A stretch of DNA of 64,000 nt from an uncultured Butyrivibrio sp. (GTDB lineage Bacteria > Bacillota > Clostridia > Lachnospirales > Lachnospiraceae): assembly GCA_947167765.1 (NCBI GenBank), contig CAMVJI010000001.1:1-64000 (forward strand), given 5' to 3'. Shown in pieces: positions 7,583 to 15,624 of this stretch; position 1 is the first letter of the stretch; each line of letters begins with the position of its first letter. A program made the position numbers and the translations under genes. The notes under the pieces were generated by a model. The model was not told where the DNA came from and ran no database searches. It was given only the letters and a program-made list of their open reading frames with translations.

Positions 7583-8367
7583 AAGCAATAATCCTTGCAG
7601 CTGGCCAGGGAACAAGATTAAAAAAATACACGGAGAATTTACCCAAAGGAATGCTGTTATTTGCCGGTAAAACGATAATAGAACGGCAGATAGAGATGTA
7701 CAGAAAATGTGGGATAGATAAGATCATTATTGTAAGAGGGTATGCGGCTGATAAGATTACTTATGAAGGGGTTACATATTACAATAATGATGATTATGCC
7801 AATACAAACATGGTTGAGTCATTAATGGCGGCAAGAGAAGAGTTTACTGATGATATAATAGTAAGTTATTCGGATATATTGTTTGAAGAACACTTGCTTA
7901 AAACAATGATGAATAGTCAGTATGATTTTGCGGTTTCCGTGGATGATGAATGGAAGAAATATTGGCTATTGAGATATGGGAAAGTAGATTTTGATACTGA
8001 GAGTTTATCTATAAGCGAGGATGATAATATCACTGAACTAGGCCTTGAGAATCCTATGCTTGAGAGTATAGACGCAAGATACATTGGATTATTAAAGTTT
8101 TCTAAAGCTGGTCTGAGATACATTGAAGAAATGATGAGTAAGGCATATAAAGAGTTCGATAATAAGCCGTGGCAACAATCTGGGAAACCGGTAAAAAAAG
8201 CCTATATGACAGATCTGTTAAATGCTATTATTGAGGCTGGAAAATCTGTAAAAGCGGTTCATTTTAATAATGGATGGCTTGAATTTGATACAAATGAAGA
8301 TTATGAGAGAGCGATGGAGTGGATTAGAAAGGATATGATAAAAATAATATATAATCTATCTGAATAG
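7579..8367 (+). CDS. CTP:phosphoglutamine cytidylyltransferase-like nucleotidyltransferase (Cj1416 homologue)
   Basis: The protein (262 residues) is an NTP transferase of the LicC/MobA-like GT-A fold. It has the signature LAAGQGTRL at 6-14, a conserved Lys in NLPKGM near 23, and SYSDILF as the metal-binding Asp motif. C. jejuni Cj1416 condenses CTP with phosphorylated glutamine to give CDP-L-glutamine. Here the gene follows the hydrolase gene with an ATGA overlap and precedes the radical SAM gene by about 100 bases. The two LicC-like cytidylyltransferases downstream sit with a choline kinase and a choline transporter, so this one most likely serves the phosphoramidate branch. Substrate identity is inferred from context. 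Confidence 0.78.
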   Translation: MKAIILAAGQGTRLKKYTENLPKGMLLFAGKTIIERQIEMYRKCGIDKIIIVRGYAADKITYEGVTYYNNDDYANTNMVESLMAAREEFTDDIIVSYSDILFEEHLLKTMMNSQYDFAVSVDDEWKKYWLLRYGKVDFDTESLSISEDDNITELGLENPMLESIDARYIGLLKFSKAGLRYIEEMMSKAYKEFDNKPWQQSGKPVKKAYMTDLLNAIIEAGKSVKAVHFNNGWLEFDTNEDYERAMEWIRKDMIKIIYNLSE

Positions 8368-8463
8368 TAAATTGGCTATTGACTTTGAGGTTCGCCAAAT
8401 CAGATAGAAATCCAGAAGATTTTGATGAATATACAAAATGAAGAATAGGAAGGAAACATAATT

Positions 8464-9541
8464 ATGATATTTGACAGGAGAGAAAAAACTTTGGTTCCAG
8501 TATGTCTTGATCCATGGGTTATGCTTGGCCTTGCTTGGGGAGACTTTGCAACTTGTTGTAATGCGTATGACCTAGATTTTGGTTCTTTGGGCGATGATAA
8601 AGACGACCCAAACATCTTTAATTCAGAGAGTTATAAAAGTCTTAGACAGAGCTTGATTGATGGCAGATTAATAGAGTCTTGCAGACAGTGTCCTCGAAAA
8701 AACGGGGGGGGGAGGGTCTGTTCAGCAAGTTATAAATCAATATACAAATGCGCTTTTGCTTATTGATGACTTAGACCAGAGGTTTAGGGCAAAAGAAAAT
8801 TTCGCCCTGGCGATTGATTCTGCCGTTAGGGGTGAAGTATGTGTTAATCACGATCCTTCAAGGTTGGTTATTACATGTGGGAGTGCTTGTAATATTAGAT
8901 GCAAGTTCTGTTATAACTGCAAGATGGATTATAACCCATCGGCGGATGATTTGTTAGCTTATGTTGATAGATATAGTAGGAACTTGGTTTTGGTAGATTT
9001 GACTGGCGGGGAGCCACTTGTTACGAAAGCTGGAAGGGCAATACTTGAACAAATATCGGACAACAAATTTAAGTTTGGCGTAAGACTAGGTACAAATGCT
9101 CAGTACGTAGATTTTTCCGCTCTAGAAAGGATTAATTTGGTCGAGGTACAGATTTCATCTGACGGAGCTACAAAGGAAGTGTATGAAAGCGTTAGAGTGG
9201 GCGGAAACTTTGATGATCTTCTTGATAATATAAACAGGTTTATGAAACTGAAAGAAAAAAAACCGTATATGACCATCAGATTAAACTATACTTTAACATC
9301 TGATAATTATATGGATATACCAGCTGCTGTTGAGATATACGAAGGAATGGGGCTATTTCCGACATTTCATCTCGTTATACGAGAAAAAGATGATCCTCAA
9401 AATATAAAGGAAAGAAAAGAGTTACACAAAGATCTTCTGGAAAAAGTGGATTCGGCATTGGAGATTTCAAAAAATGTGTTTACAAGAGATACATTGATAA
9501 ACATTAGACATACAATAGAACATTTCGATCACAAGAAATAG
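8464..9541 (+). CDS. Radical SAM protein with N-terminal SPASM-like cluster, interrupted at a G9 tract
   Basis: Translation from ATG 8464 (site AGGAAGGAA) gives 100 residues and stops soon after a run of nine Gs. A second frame, offset by one base, continues to 9541. Removing one G joins them into a 358-residue protein. The N-terminal part has a SPASM-like cysteine pattern (CLDPW, WGDFATCC, IFNSESY, CRQC). The second part has the radical SAM CX3CX2C motif (C142, C146, C149 in the joined protein) and TGGEP for SAM binding. The substrate is unknown. It follows the phosphoramidate genes directly, so it may modify the phosphoramidate, its acceptor sugar or a linked group (inference). As sequenced it should be OFF, either through phase variation, true decay or a sequencing error in the homopolymer. 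Confidence 0.8.
8704..8712 (+). repeat. Homopolymeric G9 tract inside the radical SAM gene
   Basis: Nine consecutive Gs follow AAC. The upstream and downstream parts of the radical SAM gene are in frame with each other only if the tract has 8 Gs (or 11, or 5). Runs of this length in low-GC coding DNA are classic slipped-strand hot spots, and C. jejuni uses poly-G tracts of this size to switch capsule-modification genes. Confidence 0.85.
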
Positions 9542-10079
9542 CATAATTAAAAGCATTCACAGGTCGCTGGATTGAATTAAAACCTCGTAATGGTAGTGTC
9601 AGCTTGTTATAATAAGCCTATGATTAAGCATATGTATTATTCGTGAAGGGGTAATCAGAATGTGAGAAAGCCATTAATGCTTTATTACATAGAAAAAGAT
9701 GTATCCTACAAGAGCTAAATAGTCGAATAGAGTCTTTGCAGAATGATGTTTGGAGGTTAGAATACATTAATTCTGAATACTATAAAGATCGCAGTTGTTT
9801 TAAACGTGCAGTGAGGCATTTAAAAAATAAGTTTAAAAGAAACAGTTAGTTAGAGCATAAAGCCCTGACATAATCAAATCATAGTAGAAAATAATGGGGG
9901 TTAGGACGAGGTTTGTATGTTGATGGTTATTCATGCTAAAAATGGAGGACGTTTTTAGAAAATATGGAATAGGTGCCTGGGATCCCTAAGAATTAGAAAC
10001 AGAGCTGAGGGGAGTTTTCGTGCTCTTTCTCAGCTTGTTATTTCGAAACATGTTCACAAAAATGGAGAAAGTGTAGCTC
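9542..10079. other. 538-base stretch without an intact gene
   Basis: The region separates the phosphoramidate and choline modules. It contains an orphan reading frame without a start codon (9655-9849, listed separately) and a hairpin with a 7-bp perfect core (AGCTGAG at 10003-10009, CTCAGCT at 10029-10035) shortly before the ribosome site GGAGAAAG of the next gene. A promoter for the choline module is expected here, but no convincing -35/-10 pair stood out. Confidence 0.5.
9655..9849 (+). pseudogene. C-terminal remnant of an unidentified protein
   Basis: After a stop at 9652-9654 the frame stays open for 64 codons to a TAG at 9847-9849 and contains no methionine. The translation looks protein-like: a heptad-type coiled-coil stretch (LQELNSRIESLQNDVWRLEY), then a basic tail (AVRHLKNKFKR). 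Such tails end many surface-glycan transferases. This looks like the leftover of a deleted gene at the module boundary. The parent family is not recognised. Confidence 0.45.
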
Positions 10080-11897
10080 ATGAACAGACAAGAATCAGAT
10101 ATATTGAGAACGCTCGTAGAAGAACCATTTATAAATCAGCGAATATTATCGGAATCATCAAGACACTCGTTAGGCGTAGTCAATAAGGCGTTGAAATCTT
10201 TAGCTTATAATGATTATCTTACTGATGCTAGAGAACTGACAACTAAGGCTATAGATGAGATAAAAATGAACACGCCTAAGAACGCTATTATTTTAGCAGC
10301 GGGATTAGGAATGCGAATGGTTCCTATAAATGCGATGATGCCAAAAGGGTTATTGGAGGTTAATGGGGAACCGTTGGTTGAGAGACTGATACTACAACTA
10401 GTTTCAGTTGACGTCACAGATATTACTATTGTAGTTGGATTTATGAAAGAAAGATATGACTATCTGATTGACAAGTATGGTGTAAGGCTTGTAGTAAATA
10501 GCGATTACGCAATTAAGAATAACTTGTCATCATTATCATTAGTCGTGGACAAGATTTCTAATACTTATATAATCCCGTGTGACATTTGGTCAGATCGAAA
10601 TCCATTCTCCACTGTGGAGATGTACTCTTGGTATATGGTAACAGACCTTGTAGATAATGAATCTGAGGTAAGGGTAAATAGAAAAATGGAGCTTGTATCT
10701 GTACCTGAACTCTCGGATGGCAATACTATGATAGGGATAGCATATATACTTGAGGCAGATGCAGCGAAAATAAGAGAGAAGATCAAGAACCTGGCAAATG
10801 ATCCAAAGCATGACAAAGATTTCTGGGAAGTCGTCCTTTACAATAATGGGAAAATGATAATCCCGGCCAATGTAGTTCATGCATCTGATGTCGTGGAGAT
10901 AAACACATATGAGCAGCTTAGGGAATTAGATAGTGATTCAAGCCATTTGAAGTCTGATGCGCTGGATGTGATAGCGCAAGTTCTTAATACGACTTCTGAT
11001 GATATTGTGGACATCACGGTACTTAAAAAGGGTATGACCAATAGGTCATTCCGTTTTTCAGTGGATAACCAAAAGTATATTATGCGAATACCGGGAGAAG
11101 GTACTGATCAACTGATAAATAGAGAGCAAGAAGCAAATGTGTACAAGGCTATATTAGGTCGCGGGCTCTGTGATGATCCGGTATATTTCAATCCCAAGAA
11201 TGGATACAAGATTACTAAGTTCCTTGATGGAGTGAGAACGTGTGATTCTGGAAATGAAGACGATCTTAAGCGTTGTATGGAGATGCTAAGATGTTTTCAT
11301 GAGATGAAACTTCAGGTTAACCACACATTTGACATATATGGTCAGATTGATTTCTATGAGGATTTATGGAATGGTGTAGCATCGGCTTATCGTGACTATA
11401 TGGAAACTAAAAAACATGTTATGGAGCTTAGGGGATTCATCGATTCACAACCTAAAGACTGGTGTCTTACGCATATAGATGCTGTGCCGGATAACTTCTT
11501 GTTTTATAGGGATGAAGTTGAATATTTGGGTAAAGCGGAAGGGGCAAAAATGGTGGCTATTGAGCAACTACAGCTCACAGATTGGGAGTATTCGGGGATG
11601 CAGGATCCGCATGTTGACCTTGCAATGTTCTCAATTTATAGCTTCTACGATAAGAAACAGATAGATCACCTTTTGGGTATCTATTTTGGAACAGAGCCTG
11701 ATCACGCTATTAAAGCAAAGATATATTGTTATGTAGCTGCATGTGGTCTTTTGTGGTCAAACTGGACAGAATATAAAAATACTCTCGGTGTAGAATTCGG
11801 GGAGTATGGTTTAAGACAGTATAGATATGCAAAGGAGTTTTATCGCTATGCGGTTGAAGAAATGGAGCTAATTAACGCGCCTGAACAGGAGGAATAA
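10080..11897 (+). CDS. Winged-helix / LicC cytidylyltransferase / LicA choline kinase fusion
   Basis: Three parts can be read in 605 residues. Residues 1-60 look like a MarR-type winged helix (ILRTLVEEPFINQRILSE, then SLGVVNKALKSL). Residues 66-285 are an NTP transferase domain with LAAGLGMRM at 72-80 and PKGLLEVNG. Residues 290-600 are a choline/aminoglycoside-type kinase with the Brenner loop HIDAVPDN (His465, Asp467, Asn472) and the metal Asp501 in LTDWEYSG. The product should phosphorylate choline and form CDP-choline, as separate LicA and LicC do in Haemophilus and Streptococcus. The DNA-binding-like domain may sense substrate or be structural only. It is followed without a gap by a second LicC gene and then a choline-type transporter. 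Confidence 0.85.
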   Translation: MNRQESDILRTLVEEPFINQRILSESSRHSLGVVNKALKSLAYNDYLTDARELTTKAIDEIKMNTPKNAIILAAGLGMRMVPINAMMPKGLLEVNGEPLVERLILQLVSVDVTDITIVVGFMKERYDYLIDKYGVRLVVNSDYAIKNNLSSLSLVVDKISNTYIIPCDIWSDRNPFSTVEMYSWYMVTDLVDNESEVRVNRKMELVSVPELSDGNTMIGIAYILEADAAKIREKIKNLANDPKHDKDFWEVVLYNNGKMIIPANVVHASDVVEINTYEQLRELDSDSSHLKSDALDVIAQVLNTTSDDIVDITVLKKGMTNRSFRFSVDNQKYIMRIPGEGTDQLINREQEANVYKAILGRGLCDDPVYFNPKNGYKITKFLDGVRTCDSGNEDDLKRCMEMLRCFHEMKLQVNHTFDIYGQIDFYEDLWNGVASAYRDYMETKKHVMELRGFIDSQPKDWCLTHIDAVPDNFLFYRDEVEYLGKAEGAKMVAIEQLQLTDWEYSGMQDPHVDLAMFSIYSFYDKKQIDHLLGIYFGTEPDHAIKAKIYCYVAACGLLWSNWTEYKNTLGVEFGEYGLRQYRYAKEFYRYAVEEMELINAPEQEE

Positions 11898-12632
11898 ATG
11901 TTGAAAGAGGAAATAATAGACACTCACACTGTTAAACGTGCCATCATAATGGCTGCGGGAATTGGTAAAAGAATGCAGCCACTTACTTTTGAAATACCGA
12001 AACCGTTAATTAATGTAAACGGAACAAGGATGATAGATACTGTGATCAGCGGATTACGAACTAATGGTATAAATGAGATTTATGTAGTGGTTGGATACAT
12101 GAAAGAACAGTTTTATGACTGGGCGAGGGGTAAGCCGGATATTTATATCATTGAAAACCCCTACTATGATTATTGCAACAATATCAGTTCGCTCTATGTT
12201 GCACGGGAACATCTTGAGGATTGCATAATATTAGACGGTGATCAAATCATCTATAATTCTTTAATTCTTGATCCACACTTCAAATTATCTGGTTATAATG
12301 CGGTGTGGTGTGAAGGAGATACTGATGAATGGCTTATGGATGTTGAGGATGGAATAGTAAAATCGTGCTCGAGATCAGGCGGTACACGTGGGTGGCAATT
12401 GTATTCGATTTCTCGTTGGTCCGCAGAAGATGGTGAGAAATTACGTCGTCACTTAGAACAAGAATTTGAATCAGGAAATAACAATATATATTGGGATGAT
12501 GTTGCTATGTTCTGCCATTTTTCAGATTATACATTAGGAATCTATGAGATGCATAAAGAGGATCTTATTGAGATTGATGATCTTGATGAGTTGATTCAAA
12601 TAGATAGTAGTTATGATAAATTCAAAAAGTAA
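11898..12632 (+). CDS. licC: CTP:phosphocholine cytidylyltransferase (LicC)
   Basis: This is a stand-alone 244-residue nucleotidyltransferase. The nucleotide-binding signature is MAAGIGKRMQPLT at 18-30 with the catalytic Lys35 in PKPL. LDGDQI is the metal motif, and the C-terminal half has GWQLYSISRW and NIYWDDV, closely like pneumococcal LicC. It makes CDP-choline (or CDP-ethanolamine) in the cytoplasm. The start codon follows directly on the stop of the fusion gene, whose last codons contain the AGGAGG ribosome site, so the two are coupled. Two LicC-type domains in one operon are redundant unless one has another substrate. No LicD transferase was found in the window. Confidence 0.88.
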   Translation: MLKEEIIDTHTVKRAIIMAAGIGKRMQPLTFEIPKPLINVNGTRMIDTVISGLRTNGINEIYVVVGYMKEQFYDWARGKPDIYIIENPYYDYCNNISSLYVAREHLEDCIILDGDQIIYNSLILDPHFKLSGYNAVWCEGDTDEWLMDVEDGIVKSCSRSGGTRGWQLYSISRWSAEDGEKLRRHLEQEFESGNNNIYWDDVAMFCHFSDYTLGIYEMHKEDLIEIDDLDELIQIDSSYDKFKK

Positions 12633-12696
12633 TCCGATGTTTCAAAATAATGTATTTGGGGATAAAGGATAAAATAAATAGGAGGAGACAATCAAA

Positions 12697-14256
12697 ATGA
12701 GCAATGAAAAGCTATCACAAGCTGTAGTAAAAAGGAAAATAGATCCTTTTACCACAATTATTCCATTGGTGTGTATTCTTGTTCTGTGCGCATATTTTAT
12801 CATCGCACCAGATAATTCCACAGCAGCACTTGAAGTAATCAGAAGCTTTTTAGGTGATAAGATGGGGGCTTACTATCTTATTATAGGACTCGGATTTTTC
12901 TTAGTATCTCTTTGGCTATCATATTCTGAGATAGGGCAGATCACTGTAGGTAATCCTGGTGAGAAGCCACAGTATGGATTCTTTTCTTGGGGTGCAATGG
13001 TATTTACTTGTGGACTAGCATCAGATATTTTGTTTTATTCATTCTGTGAGTGGATATATTACTATGAAGAACCTCATGTTCTTGGCTTTGGAGACATTAA
13101 CGAGTGGGCGCCTACATTTCCTCTGTATCATTGGAGCTTGATTCCCTGGAGCTTCTACGCGGTTTTGGCTGCATGTTTTGGCTTTATGCTACATGTAAGA
13201 GGCTGCCACAAACAGAAATACTCTGAGGCTTGCAGACCTATGCTTGGAAAATACACTGATGGACCTTTGGGAAAAGTAATAGACCTGCTTGCAGTTATTG
13301 CTCTTATTGCTGGGACGGCAACTACATTCTCAATCGCCACACCGCTTCTTTCAATGGTTATCACAGATTTATTTGGTGTCGCTGGGTCTAAGTTTGTATC
13401 GATTGGAATACTGCTGGTTGTATGCGGCATTTATACATGCTCCGTTATGAATGGACTTAAGGGTGTGAATTTCCTTTCAAAGATTTGTATGGGGCTTTTT
13501 GGATTTCTTCTTACATTTGTCTTTTTGTTTGGTGGCGAGGCTAGATTCTCGTTTGAAACCGGTGTTACTTCTGTTGGTAATATGGTGCAGAATTTTATCG
13601 GCCTTTCAACCTGGACAGATGCTACAAGATCGGAAGCGGGATTTGCACAGAATTGGACGATTTTTTACTGGGCTTACTGGATGGTTTGGTGTGTTGCAGC
13701 TCCGTTCTTTATGGGAATGATCAGTCGTGGCAGAACAATCAAACAGGTTATTATGGGCTCATATGTCTTTGGAACTGCCAGTACATTGATTTCATTCATA
13801 GTTCTAGGAAACTTTGGTCTTGGCATGAAGGTTCACGGAAGATTTGATGCTGTTGCCCAGTATCATGCTAACGGAGATGATCTTTATCAGACTATTATCG
13901 ATATTATTCATCAGCTTCCGATGTGTACTGTATTCCTCTTTGTTCTTGCACTTGCGATGTTTGCTTTTTATGCTACATCTTTTGACAGTATTACAATGGT
14001 AGCATCTAATTACAGTTATAAGAACATGGACAATGATGAAATGGCAAGTAAAAAGATGAAACTCTTCTGGGCATTCCTTCTTATCATGCTTCCTATAGCA
14101 CTAATCTTCTCCGAAGGTACTATGGCTAACTTGCAGACCGTTTCAATAATTGCAGCATTCCCGATTGGAATCGTAATGGTTCTGATTGTTGCAAGTTTTA
14201 TCAAGGACGCGAATACCTATATTGAAGAGAGTGAAAAGAAAAAGAATAAGAAATGA
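12697..14256 (+). CDS. BCCT family transporter (choline/betaine type)
   Basis: This 519-residue membrane protein has the 12-segment pattern of betaine/choline/carnitine transporters, with the conserved tryptophan-rich helix 8 region (FYWAYWMVWCVAAPFFMGMISRGR in two parts around residues 320-350) and LYHWSLIPWSFYAV earlier. BCCT proteins import quaternary amines with sodium or proton. Placed 64 bases after licC with an AGGAGG site, it is best read as the choline importer that replaces the DMT-type LicB in this organism. The C-terminal tail ends in a lysine-rich stretch. The substrate is inferred from the operon. Confidence 0.9.
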   Translation: MSNEKLSQAVVKRKIDPFTTIIPLVCILVLCAYFIIAPDNSTAALEVIRSFLGDKMGAYYLIIGLGFFLVSLWLSYSEIGQITVGNPGEKPQYGFFSWGAMVFTCGLASDILFYSFCEWIYYYEEPHVLGFGDINEWAPTFPLYHWSLIPWSFYAVLAACFGFMLHVRGCHKQKYSEACRPMLGKYTDGPLGKVIDLLAVIALIAGTATTFSIATPLLSMVITDLFGVAGSKFVSIGILLVVCGIYTCSVMNGLKGVNFLSKICMGLFGFLLTFVFLFGGEARFSFETGVTSVGNMVQNFIGLSTWTDATRSEAGFAQNWTIFYWAYWMVWCVAAPFFMGMISRGRTIKQVIMGSYVFGTASTLISFIVLGNFGLGMKVHGRFDAVAQYHANGDDLYQTIIDIIHQLPMCTVFLFVLALAMFAFYATSFDSITMVASNYSYKNMDNDEMASKKMKLFWAFLLIMLPIALIFSEGTMANLQTVSIIAAFPIGIVMVLIVASFIKDANTYIEESEKKKNKK

Positions 14257-14403
14257 ATCGCTTGTGATTTTCAGAGAATTTAGGTTACAAATTCGTCAAA
14301 AGACAAGTGCGGTAGTATATGATATTATTATCCTACCTGTTATACAAGGACGGGACTATACTAAAGGGCTATTTTCTAAAATTATAGACAAGGTTTTGCA
14401 TAA

Positions 14404-15555
14404 ATGAAGAAAATTCTTTTCGTCAATTCTGTCATTGGATTTGGGTCTACTGGGCAAATTGTCATTGATCTAGCCAAAGAATTTGAGCAGAATGGATACG
14501 AGGTCAAAATTGCATATGGTCTTAGCTTCAAGGTTTCCAGTGATAAGAAGCAAGATGTTGAAAAATATGGAGTCCGTATTGGAAACAATATAAATGTTTA
14601 TTCGCATATGGTTTACACGCGGTTATTTGATAAGCATGGTCTTGCCTCAAAGAAAGCAACCAAAGAATTCTTGGAGTGGGCTGATAAATATGATCCTGAC
14701 ATTCTTTGGCTTCACAATATTCATAACTATTACATAAATTATGAACTTCTTTTTGAATGGATTAAGGCACGCCATCATATGCACGTAAAATGGACATTGC
14801 ATGACTGTTGGACGTTTACAGGTCATTGTGCTCATTTTCTATATGCAAAATGCGATAGATGGAAGACTGGTTGTCATGACTGTCCGCAGCTGGCTCAGTA
14901 TCCTAAAGCATTGGCGGACAACAGTATAGAGAATTATGATCGCAAGAAAAAAGCTTTTACAGGGGTTGATAATATCACACTTGTGACACCTTCTAACTGG
15001 TTAAAGAGTATGGTAGAGAAGAGTTTTCTTAATGAATATTCGGTGCAAGTAATCCATAATACTCTTAAGCCGGGGGTGTTTAAATATACTTCCGGATCTT
15101 TTAGAATGGAACATGGCTTACAAAACAAAACCATAATATTAGGAGTGGCAAGTACTTGGAATGAACGAAAGGGACTTGGTGATTTTGTGGAGCTTTCAAA
15201 ACTACTTAGTAATCATGATGAGCAATTTCAGATAGTTCTTGTGGGACTTAGTCGTTATCAGATTAGATACTTGAAGAAAATGGCTCCAGATATTTTGCCT
15301 CTTCCTAGGACTAACAGTGCTACAGAGCTTGCGCAGATATATTCTTCTGCCGATATTTTTGTAAATCCTACGTATGAGGACACTTTTCCTTCAGTTAATA
15401 TGGAGGCAGAAGCTTGTGGAACGCCAGTAATAACCTATGATATTGGTGGTTGCAAGGAAACAATAAAAAGAAGTGATAGTCAGGCGATTCAGCCAGGAGT
15501 GGATTCTATTATGGAGGCGATGTCACTGTTTTCAAGGCGGCGTAATAAGGAATGA
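14404..15555 (+). CDS. Glycosyltransferase family 4 (WcaC-like)
   Basis: The 383-residue GT-B protein opens with an FVNSVIGFGSTGQIVIDLA nucleotide-fold strand and loop. It has HDCWTFTGHCAHF in the acceptor domain, typical of WcaC-like transferases, and a C-terminal ADIFVNPTYEDTFPSVNMEA motif with the EX7E donor-binding glutamates. It should add one sugar to the lipid-linked repeat unit on the cytoplasmic side. The gene starts 147 bases after the transporter and is the first of the core assembly genes. The C-terminus is slightly short. Donor and acceptor are unknown. Confidence 0.88.
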   Translation: MKKILFVNSVIGFGSTGQIVIDLAKEFEQNGYEVKIAYGLSFKVSSDKKQDVEKYGVRIGNNINVYSHMVYTRLFDKHGLASKKATKEFLEWADKYDPDILWLHNIHNYYINYELLFEWIKARHHMHVKWTLHDCWTFTGHCAHFLYAKCDRWKTGCHDCPQLAQYPKALADNSIENYDRKKKAFTGVDNITLVTPSNWLKSMVEKSFLNEYSVQVIHNTLKPGVFKYTSGSFRMEHGLQNKTIILGVASTWNERKGLGDFVELSKLLSNHDEQFQIVLVGLSRYQIRYLKKMAPDILPLPRTNSATELAQIYSSADIFVNPTYEDTFPSVNMEAEACGTPVITYDIGGCKETIKRSDSQAIQPGVDSIMEAMSLFSRRRNKE

Positions 15556-15624
15556 TGGCGTTTTTGGTTTAGGATAAGATGACAGAACTTTAGGATTTCT
15601 GTTGAAAGGAATAGCTATAGTAGT

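Noticed and set aside
10003-10035. Hairpin before the choline module as a riboswitch or terminator
   Set aside because: The perfect stem is only 7 bp with a 19-base loop and no T-run; no known riboswitch pattern could be fitted.
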